Shown piece by piece: positions 54,419-64,000 of a stretch of 64,000 nucleotides of DNA. Made by a program: the position numbers and the translations under genes. A model generated the notes under the pieces. The model made no database searches and had not been told where the DNA came from. It worked only from the letters and a program-made list of their open reading frames with translations. The first letter of the stretch is position 1; each line of letters begins with the position of its first letter. Source of the stretch: Hirsutella rhossiliensis (Eukaryota; Ascomycota; Sordariomycetes; Hypocreales; Ophiocordycipitaceae); contig NW_025408673.1 in the NCBI RefSeq assembly GCF_020360975.1, positions 1,922,001-1,986,000 on the forward strand, given 5' to 3'.

Positions 54419-55253
54419 TCAGGTGCTATATAAATTACTAGGACTAGAAAGTACCTCATGCCCCGCATTGCCGTACTTAATCTGCGCATAGTATACTATC
54501 AAGAGATATTTTGTCTATCTTAATTGTATTTTTGATAGAATTCTTATTAAGCTTATAATATCATTTATCTAGTCTTTCGTACTAGAGAGTAGATTTTTTG
54601 ACCTTATTTTACTATGCATCGCGATTTGAGATAGCGTATACTAGCTAAGACACAAGGCGGCTGTTAAGCTACGAACGTCAAAGAGAAAGTAGGTCATTAG
54701 TACTTAGTGCGCTAGAAATTTAGTATAGCGGACTTTGTATACAGGGAGGGTAACGATTAAAGCGGGTCCCTACTAAGGGCCAGCCTTTGGTTTATCGACC
54801 TCCAATTTTAATAGACCCCGACTCAAAGTCTAGAGGTATACGTGGCTAAAAAGAACGGACAGAACAAGCTATGAATGAGCTTGACGGGATCGGAATCTCT
54901 CATGCAGGTATGGCCGTATGTAAAACTCAAGCAGCGTGATGTGACCTATCACCTGCACGTTCACGTGCGCACGCGCCGTTGTGGCCACTAGCGAGCCATG
55001 ATATAATAAGCTTCAAGCCTCGAGCCGCTTGCCCCACCACCACCATCTTTCTTGACCGCCGACGACCCGCGTCTCGCCAACCATCTTCGCCCGCCGCTTC
55101 CTGCGTCTCCAGCCTCCCATCTCGCGGCGCCCGTCTCCGCCTCTCGCTCCTCCCTCCCTTCCGCTCATGTTCCGTCTGGACTGTGGCACGTAGGGCAACG
55201 CTCCCCCCTTCTCCGAGGCGCCTCAGCATCGCCCACCTGGAGGCTGTTCCAGC

Positions 55254-56189
55254 ATGTCCGACCACGAGTTTGGAGGTGAGTGCAGCAGCGCTGTCGCAGG
55301 GCGTCGGTTTCCTCCCACGGTATACGGATAAGCCGTAAATGCGGCCTCTCTGCTCTTGCCTCTGCATCTTGGCTGTCCTCGCCTATTCGCGTTTCGCCTT
55401 CTGCAGCGTCCCATTCACCGACACCTCCATGTACGACCGACACTTGCCCACCCATCTGCAGTGCCTTGGCTCGGTTTCTGGCCCTGCCTCGCGTCGCCTT
55501 CTCCTTTGCCTCCTCATTTCCCTCACCATGAATCGCCCCCTCCGACGTCAGCCCGCGCAGAGCCGTTGCTGGGCCCGACTCGACTCCGTTCCTGCTGCGT
55601 GTTGCGTGCTTCTCTACAGGCTAGGTCTAGGTGCTCTCGCTAACACTGACCCAGGCAACGATGATTTATCCCTCCCTAAAGGTACGACCGCCCCCTCTCA
55701 GCCGGGCCTCGCGAAGAGCTCAGCGACATGGTGCAAATCTGGCGCATCGTGAGGCTAATGGCCGCGCAGCAACCGTCCAGAAGATTGTTGGCGAGATTCT
55801 GCCGGCACACGGGGGCGTAGCCTTCGCCAAGGAGGCGCGAGACCTCCTCATAGAATGCTGCGTCGAGTTCATCACCCTCATTTCCTCTGAGGCCAATGAA
55901 ATATCGGAAAAGGAGGCCAAGAAGACGATTGCCTGCGACCACATCACAAAGGCCCTGGAGCAGCTGGGCTTCTCCGACTACGTCCCCGCCGTGCTCGAGG
56001 CCGCGGCCGAGCACAAGGAAGTGCAAAAGGTGGCAGCCATGGCCCTGATGCTGCGCGCGCCTCGACTGACTTGCTCTACAGGGACGCGAGAAGAAGTCGG
56101 ACAAGTTCGCTAATAGCGGCATGTCGATGGAGGAGCTCGCCCGTCTGCAAGAGGAACAATTTGCACAGGCACGGCAACGGCACACGTAG
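55254..56189 (+). CDS. NCB2: NC2-beta (Dr1/Ncb2), negative cofactor 2 subunit
   Basis: Four exons: 55254-55275, 55655-55681, 55770-56029 and 56082-56189. The introns have GTGAGT, GTACGA and GTGGCA donors and CAG acceptors. The product is 138 residues, the family size. It has the histone fold (TVQKIVGEILPAHGGVAFAK, then ECCVEFITLISSEANEI, KTIACDHITKALEQLGF) and ends in a Gln/Arg-rich helix (MEELARLQEEQFAQARQRH). NC2-beta pairs with NC2-alpha through the histone fold and binds TBP on promoters, blocking TFIIA/TFIIB and redistributing TBP. The ATG was chosen because MSDHEFGG leads directly into NDDLSLPKA as in fungal orthologues. The first intron is long (379 bp). The gene is intact, marking the conserved part of the chromosome. 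Confidence 0.93.
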
Positions 56190-56771
56190 CGCGGAAACAC
56201 TCATCTCTTGGATTTGGCGTCGCGGTCGGCGTTGCTTGGCGTTGCAATACACACGGGTACACGGAGGGCCTGGGATTGTCGGGACTGCGTTGGGGCTTCT
56301 CGTGAGGGAGGGCTGGAAGCGTGGCTGGGTCGAGATTGTGGGCGTCTATGGATGCTGCGTGCATCCGCTCGGCCTAGGGCATCCTGCTCTAAATTCAATC
56401 TCGTATCTGCTTGCTCGCCGGCCGGTCTTTTGGAGGTTTCCAAACGGATACGAGCAGGCCTCAAGACTGAATGCATATGCCGTGCCGAAACTCTTGCATG
56501 GCCCACACTGAAGAGCCCGCCAATGATGATGCAACGGCCTCGGTGCAGCGCCGCCTTATCGATAAGGCTGCCGGCGGTGATGTAACCACGAGCTCCTCCC
56601 CCACATGCTGTTCCCCAGGGCCAATTTGATTCTTTGGCCAGCCATTGCCTCGACGCGTCCTTTCTTCGATTGTGCACTCACCCCCACGCCCTCTCTTTCG
56701 TCGCAACCATAGGGCGAAGAAGACGCCGTCGTCATTCTCAGCTGGCCGGACCCCGCGTCCCCCGCCGCACA
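56190..56771. other. NCB2-Sir2 intergenic region
   Basis: 582 bp holding the NCB2 3-prime region and the Sir2 promoter. Long overlapping open frames on both strands reflect G+C content; none has a motif. Confidence 0.5.
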
Positions 56772-58137
56772 ATGGGCCAAGAGGAGTCGGCCATTGTCGA
56801 CGATTCGGTCCCGCCGCACAGCCTGGCGGCCCGGACGCTGTCGGCCGTCGCCGAATACATCAAGAGCGGTCACGGCAAGAGAATTGTCGTCCTCACAGGA
56901 GCCGGCATCTCCACGGCCGCCGGCAGTACGTTGGGGTCTCCGAGCTTGGGTGACGTCTTAAACGGCTGACAGCGACGGCACCCCAGTCCCCGACTTCAGA
57001 TCGCCCAAGACGGGCCTCTACAACAACCTCGCCCGCCTCGACCTGCCCTACGCCGAGGCCGTCTTCGATATTGAGTACTTCCGGCAGCACCCCGAGCCCT
57101 TCTACGTCCTCGCGCAAGAGTTGTACCCCGGGAAGTTCCATCCGACCGTCTCGCATGCCTTTATCGCGCTGCTCGCCCGCAAAGGCCTCCTCCAAATGCT
57201 CTTCACCCAGAACATCGACTGTCTGGAAAGGGCCGCGGGCGTCCCCGCCGACAAGATAGTCGAGGCGCACGGGAGCTTTGCGACGCAGCGCTGCATCGAG
57301 TGCAAAGGGGAGTTTCCAGACGACAAGATGAGGGAGCACGTATTCGACGGCAAGGTCCCCCACTGCGCAGACACGGCCTGCAACGGCATCGTCAAGCCCG
57401 ACATTGTCTTCTTCGGCGAGTCGCTGCCGCCGGCCTTTGGCCAAAACTCGTACATCACCGCCATGGCCGACCTGGTCCTGATTATCGGCACGAGCCTGAC
57501 GGTGTATCCCTTCGCGGGCCTGCCAGAGATGGCCAGAGAGGGCAAGCCGCGGGTGCTGTTCAACATGGAGCGGGTCGGACGCGTTGGCGGTAGGACCGAC
57601 GATGTGGTTGAGCTCGGGCCGTGCGACGACGGCATCCGCACGCTGGCCAACGCCCTGGGCTGGAGAGAGGAGCTGGAGAAGTTGTGGCGGGACGTGGTTG
57701 GCGAGGAAGAGGCCAAGAGGCAGCTGCAGAGTCAGGAGAGGCAGGATGCGGCTATCGATGACGAGATGCAGAAGCTGGCTGAGGGCGTAGAGGCAGCGCT
57801 CAACTTCGACGAGGTGAAAATGGGACCCGAAGATGACGCCAATAAGCATGGAGACATGGGTACAACTGGCCGAGATGCACCACCACCAGATTACCGCGAG
57901 CAGGACAGCGTTCCTTCATCGCCGGAGACACCGGAGAAGACCGCGGTTGCCGGAAAGGCTGGCCCTGGGTCATCGCCCGTCAAGGCATCAGGGGAGCCAA
58001 AAAATGCGACTACAACCGAACCAGGCTCTGACGAGCGAAAGGAAGAGCCGCCGTCGACAACCACCGACGCCGTCGAGCATAAGGGCGAAGGCAAGCTAGA
58101 CAGCAGTGACGGGGACGAGCAAAAGCCACCGCTGTGA
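56772..58137 (+). CDS. HST2: Sir2-family NAD-dependent deacetylase, Hst2-like
   Basis: Exon 1 is 56772-56925 and exon 2 is 56987-58137, joined by a 61-bp intron (GTACGT to CCAG). I chose this acceptor because splicing gives GISTAAGIPDFRSP. The product is 434 residues. Sir2 motifs are complete: GAGIS, PDFRS, FTQNIDCLERAAG, the catalytic HG in VEAHGSF, zinc cysteines CIEC and CADTAC, IGTSLTVYPFAGLP. Class I sirtuins of the Hst2/SIRT2 group use NAD to remove acetyl groups from lysines of histones and other proteins, producing nicotinamide and O-acetyl-ADP-ribose. The last 110 residues are disordered, Glu/Ser/Pro-rich, as in Hst2-type proteins with a variable tail. MGQEES at the start could be an N-myristoylation-type Gly, a weak hint. 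Confidence 0.93.
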
Positions 58138-58652
58138 AAAACGGCTTTCATACTCCATCAGCTACGACGCGAAGCCGTCGACGTAGCCAAGAGAGCAAGG
58201 GCGGAGCTGCGTACAGCTCCCCGCGGTCTTACACGTGCTCACACCACGCTTTGAATCATGTGTCGGACTCGGGCTTGGGAGAGGGAAAAGCGATTATTAT
58301 TCACGACGGGACGTTGAGCCAACCTGCCAAGAGATGTAGTTCAAAGGAGTTTCAGTCGCCCAATGACGCGAGCGGTGTTATATGTACATTGCCATGCTCT
58401 ATATACAAGAGATCCGATTCTAATTAACGCCTGATCGTCGAAACATAAAGAGTCCGAGGTAGTCCCTCCCATTCATTCAAGTCCGTCTATGTCCATCCAC
58501 AAAAAGAAAAAGCCTCCGCGAAGCCGCCCCCTATATACCAAAAGTCTTTGTCCAAAGAAAAGAAGAAAGCAGCATATTCACGTCAACTTGTATGTACAGA
58601 CCAGCCGGCCCCCCTTTTTGCAATGGGGGGGAGCGATGACGACGACGCCCTT
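58138..58652. other. Sir2-oxidase convergent intergenic region
   Basis: Contains the 3-prime ends of two convergent genes. Nothing else is recognised. Confidence 0.5.
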
Positions 58653-60627
58653 TTACAGGCCGCTGTCAATCTGGTCGGGGATGTTTGTGTTTGTCCACTT
58701 GGCCCACTGGCGGCACGTCTCGGCAACGACGTTGGGGGGGCGCATGCGCCGGACGCGGTCCTCGCCCGTGACGAACTGCATCAGGAAGCCGGCGGACGAG
58801 TGCCAGGCGATGTGGCAGTGGAAGGGCCAGACGCCTAGAGAGAGTCAGCAGGGCCCCAATGATGTATATATATATGTAGTCCAGCCTTGTATTTGCTGTC
58901 GGTCAGGGGGGCTTACCTGGATTCTCTCCCGCGTCAAATTGCATCACCAGGTGTCCGTTCTTGCGCAGCTGCACCACGTCCCGCCGCTGCGGGTTGTCCG
59001 GGTTGACAATAGTGCCGTCCCACTCGCCGTCTCCCTCGTGCAAGACGTACATGTTGAAGCCGTGAAGATGCATCGGGTGCCTGCGGGGACCACATGTCAG
59101 CACTATATCTCGACGAAGCCTGGGACAGGAGGGGGAGGGTTCGACATACGCCACTGGCGTGTTGTTCTTGACATAGACGCGGACGCTGCGCGCATTCTTG
59201 GTGTTCTTGACGTTCCACTCGCGCTCAAAGGAGAAGTTGCCGAGGTTGGACAGCAGCAGCGTCGGGCTGTTATAGTTGCCCCTGAACTCGACGCCGCCAA
59301 AGGACCACAGGTTGACGCCGCTCCCGTTCTTGATCAGGTTGACCTCGAACTCGTACGTCTTGTCCGGCTTGGGCAGCCGCAGCTTCATGGCCGGGCGCGT
59401 CAGGCGCAGGTCGTCGTTTGCGCAGGTGCCCGGGTCCGGCACGTTCCACGGCTCCGAGCACGGCGCCTGGGTCTCGTCGGCGTCGTCGTAGTAGATGGCG
59501 GCCAGGCCGTGCGGCTGCGCCGACAGGCTGCACGGCTCCGAGACGTTTGTGCGCATCCAGTAGGCGTCGAGGGTGCCGTTAGCCTTGACCAGCACGTCGG
59601 TGCGCTGGCCAATGCCCAGCGTCACCACCGACGTCTCGTAGGGCTCTACCGTCACAAAGTCGTTTGCAATCACCGTCATGGTGTGCCCGTCGATGGAGAA
59701 GCGCTGCAGCGCCTCGGCGCCCGTGTTGACCAGCCGCAGGCGGTGCGTCTTGCCGCGCCGGAAGCGGAACTTGGAGATGCCCGCGTTGCTCACGCACGGC
59801 GTCTTGTCGCCGGGCGCCAGCAGCGAGCAGTTGAAGTTGTTCTTGCCGTTAATGAGTGTGTTGTTGGAGGTGAAGGGCTGCCCGTTGGGCTTCATCGTCT
59901 CCTTGACCAGGTCGTAGTAGCTGCGGTGGTACCAGTCCGAGAGCATGACGGGCCCGACGTCGATGTCGTAGGGCCGCTCGCGTGGGCCGTAGATGACCAT
60001 GGGCCCGAGGAGCCCGCCCGAGAACTGCGACGAGTAGTGCGAGTGGTACCACGAGGTGCCGTACAGCTCCGCCTCGAACGAGTAGGTAAACGACTTGCCC
60101 GGCGGGATCGGGCACTGCGTCACGGCCGGCACGCCGTCCTCCCACGGCTTCCCGTGCTGGAGGAAGCCGTGCCAGTGGAGCGCCACGCCCTCGCGCATGT
60201 CGGTGATGTTGTTATGCACCGTCACCTGGATCGTGTCTCCCCAGTTGGCCTCGATCAGGGGGCCGGGGAAGGCCCCGTTGACCAGGAGGGCGTCGCGCTG
60301 GAAGCCGTCCGGGGCGATGACGCCGTGGCTGATGGTGAAGTCGTAGCTGCGGATGACGCCCGTGTGGGGGAAGTCTCTGTAGTAGTTGGTGTCGAGGTTC
60401 ATGACGCTCCACGGCTTGCCGTTGGGCAACGGGTTGTCCTTGAGGAAGAGGGGCAGCATAGGCGCCAGGAGCGTGCCGAGCAGAGATTTGCTGTACGAGG
60501 CCTTGTTAGCATGTCGAGATTTTGCAGAGCAAGACGACGAGAAGGAGACAGCTTACCCATTGGTCCTGTGCTGCGGCAGACGGCTCTCGACGCTCCGCGG
60601 CTCAAACGAGCTGACTCCGACCACCAT
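58653..60627 (-). CDS. Laccase-type multicopper oxidase
   Basis: Four exons on the minus strand: 60557-60627, 59150-60490, 58917-59080 and 58653-58834. The introns are 60491-60556, 59081-59149 and 58835-58916, all GT-AG. The product is 585 residues. All copper ligands are present: ALHWHGF, WYHSHYSSQ, HPMHLHGFNMY and WPFHCHIAWH. Ascomycete laccase-like oxidases use a type 1 copper and a trinuclear cluster to oxidise phenolic or other substrates with O2. The N-terminus has no immediate signal peptide: 24 polar residues precede a hydrophobic run (SLLGTLLAPMLPLFL), which could be a signal anchor, or the true start lies elsewhere. Many N-glycosylation sites (NNT, NGS, NVS) suggest secretion. Intact, convergent with Sir2. 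Confidence 0.9.
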
Positions 60628-60690
60628 CTTGACACTGGATACGGCGCAACTATCAAGAAAGCTCCACGGCCGGACGATGGCTGCTGGCCT

Positions 60691-60697
60691 CTTTATA
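60691..60697 (-). promoter_or_regulatory. TATA box of the multicopper oxidase gene
   Basis: TATAAAG on the minus strand, 64-70 bases before the proposed ATG (60627). The short distance leaves a leader of about 40 bases and supports this start. Confidence 0.5.
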
Positions 60698-60723
60698 GGA
60701 ACCGACTGTGTCTAACAATATGA

Positions 60724-63029
60724 GTTGTGAACGAGCGTGCTGATGTGAAACAGAAGCTTCTCATTTGCATGCGAGGGTCATCTCCCTGTTTTATAGACAT
60801 GGACTCAAGAGCGTGAGACGTGGTGTAGAGGCCAGGAGCCCGAGCCATTTCCGACCGCCCACCACCCGCACACCCCCTGGACCCCCCTTGTCCAGAGCTG
60901 TGCTGGGAGGAATCATATTGGATCAGCAGCACACAAACGAAGACGAACGAGCTGAGCGCCGAACCGTCGACAAGACCGTGTTGGTTGCCCCAACGGTTCA
61001 GAGGGAGAGGCTTCGCCGCGAAGCCTGGGCTCATGACTGGACGAGGAGGCTTCGTGATAGGCCAGGCCGGAGAGGCTGACAAGTCCGAAGGACCCTTGGT
61101 TGACATCAGCTTCATGGCAGGGCACAGTCCCTCCGTCAGTCCGTCAGCGTCGTGGAGACCAGGAAAAGACCTCGGTCGGTTGCCGTTGTCTCCGAGCCAA
61201 GTCTTGCCCCCTAATTATACACACACTTACGGATACACTGTCACACACCCACATGGGAGACGTGGAGTCATCTTTCTAAAGCGAACAGCACCTAGTCATC
61301 CGGCCCCAACTAAGACCGCTCACACCCGGCCGCCGGTGCCTGGCAGGACGTGTTTCCTTGGGACGAGTCGGCAACCTTTCCCCCCCCCTTGAGTCGGGGA
61401 TCTGCGCCGCATGCAGCAAGGCGGCATGCAGGGCTGGGAAAAGAAAAGCTTCCAGAATCTGAATCACAGTAAAATTGTGCAGTACCGCGAGAGAAAGACT
61501 CGAACCGCACGCTGGGCCAAGGGAAGGGACGGGGAAAAGGGAAGGGACGGGGAAATGGGAAGGGAGGCCGTCGCGGAGATTGATGATGGCTGAGCAGCGC
61601 GCAAAAGCTGAGGGTGGCCTTTCAGAGATTTCACGATTTTTTTCCCTGCCAGCTCGAGCTCGAGCTTCCAAGAATAGGAACCGGTTCGCCCATGCAAGCC
61701 GGCCGCATGCGCGCTCGCAGCTGCGGTCGCACCAGCGCCTCTTTTCGTCAGCATGCATACACGGAACGGTGCTCCCGTCACAGCGCGGATCTCCATCGTC
61801 TTCACCCAACCCACCGCGTCCTGTCTCGTTGGCCTCTCCGGACGGTCAAGAGCAGGGTGTCATTTCGGCGTACGAACGTTGCATTCTCGATCAAGCACAT
61901 ACATATGCATGCAGCTTTATCCGTCCATGGCTTGCTCATCGTTACCGATCGTGTGGCGCGCAGAGAGGATGCTGTGCGCGAAGACAACGACAGGGGTCGT
62001 GTCTGCCCGTCGAGAGGCGCAGAAGCAAGTCATGAACATCGAGTGTCATGTGTCGTGTACTTGCTTGCCCCCTTGGCAGACGGCTCAGCCGGGGGTCGAT
62101 CAACAAGAGGCCCCCACGCCGGGCGCCTTTTGGTTGCATTCGACCATGTGTTCCATCTGCCCTGAACGAGTGCCGGGGCTGAGCTAGTCCATCAGCCGGG
62201 CACGCGAGACAAGCTAAGCCACCAGCCCTGCTAAAATATCACTTGGGCCAGATATCGTCGTGGCTCCGGCGCAAAAAGAATGCGTCCCTGCAGCTCTCCG
62301 GGCCCCGTGGTGAGACGCTGTCGCTCCACGCCAAATGAACTTCATATCACGGCCATCAGCCGACATAAGAACACCCACGGGGAAGCCTGTCGGCCGAGCA
62401 TGGCCGGGTAAGAGCTGCTGCTGGCCACGCGGATGATTGCGAGAATACGACGGATACCGGCCATGTCAACGCCCGAGCAGAGCCAGAGCCAGCCCGCCAC
62501 AGGCTTCCGCCTCTTGCGTAGCAATAAACATCCTGGACGAATGGCCACATGGGCCGTCACTGGCTGCTGGCTCGCTTCCGGCGTATTCGGACCTTGACGC
62601 GGCTGCGTCGCAAATCGATATTCCCCGACCAAGGCCAAGGAAAAGGCGGGGTCCCCGGCCTGAGCCACAGCCGCCGCGTGCGCCGAGCTGTCGGCCGAGC
62701 AGAGACCGGGGAGGGTAAGCATGGCAAGGCAACGCCGGAGCATGGCTCAGACTATCAACTCCGACTCACGCCCATTACGCACAATATTGAACTCTGATAT
62801 CCATTGCCAGATGCAGATGTAGATCAGCACAGGTCTCATGACGAGCGGAATTTCCATGGCAGCGTGCTCAAGACCATGCCAGCTGACGTCTCGTGACCTT
62901 TTGACGTTGGCTTCGGGAGAATATCGAGGCCGCGTTGCTGTATATTACACAAAAAGGGGTGTTGTCATGAGCCACCACCGCCCATGGGTTGCCGATCTCG
63001 GCGGGTATAACCTCGTCTTGTCCTCGAAA
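60724..63029. other. Large intergenic region, no gene recognised
   Basis: 2.3 kb of G+C-rich DNA with many overlapping open frames on both strands, none with a family motif or coherent splice pattern. It would include the promoter of the divergent oxidase gene and the 3-prime region of MGR2. Purine-rich direct repeats (GGGACGGGGAAA, twice) lie at 61525-61556. Confidence 0.45.
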
Positions 63030-63596
63030 TCAGCATCTTCGCCACGCCGGGTTCGCCCTCAGGACAATGGGCCGCCGCTGAGCCCGCATGTACATTTCGT
63101 GCATCCTGGGGTCGGCGTCGGACCGGATGACGCTGCCGATGGACATGAAGAAGCTGGACGGGCCCCCGTCAGCGTCACTTAAGACGTCAGAGAGGATAAC
63201 AGTCGACTGACCCGAACGTGGCGCCCGAAGCACCCATGTATTGGCCCAGCGTGCGCATGATGCCCTGGGAGCCAGCGCCATAGCGGAAGATATTGACGGT
63301 CCCTGCGGCGGGTCAGTGTCTCCGTCAACGTCCGGCAGCCGCGAGCCCGGATGGTGCGTACCGAAGATGAAGCCGATGATGACGCCGACAGCTAGCGTGG
63401 CGTTAGCGAGTGCCTCGACCGAGTGGACGGTGCCGGCGAAGACATACTTCCGCCCATCATGGCGCCCATTTTGACTGCAGCTCGCCCGTCAGTCTCGCGC
63501 TCTCTCGCCGTCAAACGCGTCAGGTCTCGGCGTACACTTGTCGAAGTTGGAGGGGCCATGCTGGCCGCCTGCGTTGACTGCGGCGACGGGAGGCAT
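63030..63596 (-). CDS. MGR2: Mgr2/Romo1, TIM23 translocase subunit
   Basis: Five exons on the minus strand: 63536-63596, 63448-63474, 63362-63391, 63212-63302 and 63030-63153. The introns are 56-61 bp with GTACGC, GTATGT, GTACGC and GTCAGT donors and AG acceptors. The product is 110 residues: MPPVAAVNAGGQHG, FDKFKMGAMMGGTVGV, a first TM (VIIGFIFGTVNIF), GIMRTLGQYMGASGATFG, a second TM-like helix (FFMSIGSVIRSD) and a basic tail. It matches the Romo1/Mgr2 family in size, two glycine-rich TM segments and sequence. Mgr2 sits in the inner mitochondrial membrane, couples TIM23 to TIM21 and helps lateral release of presequence proteins. All splice phases close exactly (333 bases), so the model is well supported. 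Confidence 0.93.
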
Positions 63597-64000
63597 CGTG
63601 GAGGCAGGCGTCGTTCCCTGGAGTGAGGTGTCGTCGGATGAGCGGGCGCCTCGGTGGATTCTTTGTTGGCGACACCCGTCCGCAGCTTGTTGTAACGGTA
63701 GAGACGGGCGGTTGGTTGATTTCTCGAAGCTCCCCTCGACGACCCTGATTGGCTGCAAGACCGAGGGATCGGCCAAATGTTGATGCGATGCCGCCGTGCC
63801 CCTCACAGTGTCACTCCCGCGGTTATTGTCACTGCAGCGTTGCATCACGTGCAGTGCCATCATGAGTTCGTTACGGGGCCCTGCTTGCGCTCACCCGGCC
63901 GAGAAGCAGATGCCGTAGGCGTGTATCACGTACGGCCTCGAGCAACGTCCAGGCCCACGAGCCTCGCGCGAACCGACCCCGTGTCTTTGCGTTGAGAGCT
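63597..64000. other. MGR2 upstream region, window end
   Basis: Promoter and leader DNA of MGR2, with no gene recognised before the window ends. Confidence 0.4.

Larger units (their letters stand above)
53462..54926. other. Non-coding transition zone
   Basis: No gene is recognised. Contents include three GCACCGAT copies ending in a 14-bp palindrome CACCGATATCGGTG (53780-53793), a pyrimidine-rich tract (about 54070-54102), a (TAC)n microsatellite (54401-54418) and A+T-rich DNA at 54480-54660. The T-arm-like segment near 54033 does not extend to a tRNA. Confidence 0.45.

Noticed and set aside
54927..55531. Long overlapping open frames on both strands before and within NCB2 intron 1
   Set aside because: They reflect G+C-rich promoter and intron DNA. 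The four-exon NCB2 model explains the coding potential.
58653..60627. Biosynthetic gene cluster around the oxidase
   Set aside because: Neighbours are housekeeping genes (sirtuin, NC2-beta, Mgr2). No synthase, transporter or regulator is nearby.
58489..60723. Very long plus-strand open frame antisense to the multicopper oxidase
   Set aside because: It is the shadow of a G+C-rich coding gene. The minus strand has all four copper motifs and consistent introns.

Overview
The window looks like a filamentous ascomycete chromosome, probably a Sordariomycete. Introns are short (about 47-80 bp) with GTRNGT donors and CTAAC-type branch sites. Fungal-restricted gene families are present, and there is heavy C-to-T/G-to-A decay of the kind left by repeat-induced point mutation (RIP). 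The species cannot be named from the sequence.

The window has two halves of different character. From 1 to about 54.9 kb is an accessory, subtelomere-like block: gene-poor, locally very A+T-rich, and full of expanded-family genes that are mostly dead. Reading left to right it holds a 33-bp minisatellite; relics of a Lys/Ser-rich YHWA protein, an APH-type phosphotransferase, an Est1-type protein, a MADS-like protein, a Sur7/claudin-like membrane protein, a DUF3723-like protein, a RING-patatin protein, a second MADS-like protein and a ferric reductase; a Fot1/Pogo transposon (22332-24520); and several small unknown genes, some intact (30837-31448, 32991-33614 transthyretin-like, 37396-39189 BRCT-like with GTSAA repeats) and one dead nucleotidyltransferase-like family member (35059-36459). 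A complete but RIP-destroyed Ty1/Copia element (40351-46772) sits in an HNH-nuclease-like gene that also carries a RIP-damaged 790-bp tandem duplication (47330-48910). A MULE-type transposon (49967-52577) and a fragment of another follow.

From about 54.9 kb to the end the sequence is G+C-richer and carries ordinary conserved genes with intact intron-exon structures: NC2-beta (Dr1/Ncb2), a Hst2-like Sir2 deacetylase, a laccase-type multicopper oxidase and Mgr2/Romo1 of the mitochondrial TIM23 translocase.

The dominant signal of the left part is that dead genes keep long correct reading frames broken almost only by TAA or TAG (33 of 34 in-frame stops I located). This fits CpA-to-TpA RIP. A minority of genes carry a single TAG, which leaves A-to-I mRNA editing as a testable alternative. 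The best candidates for undescribed biology are the NTase-like family, the BRCT-repeat protein, the transthyretin-fold protein lacking the hydrolase residues, and the outer-edge sparing of RIP in both the Copia element and the tandem duplication.
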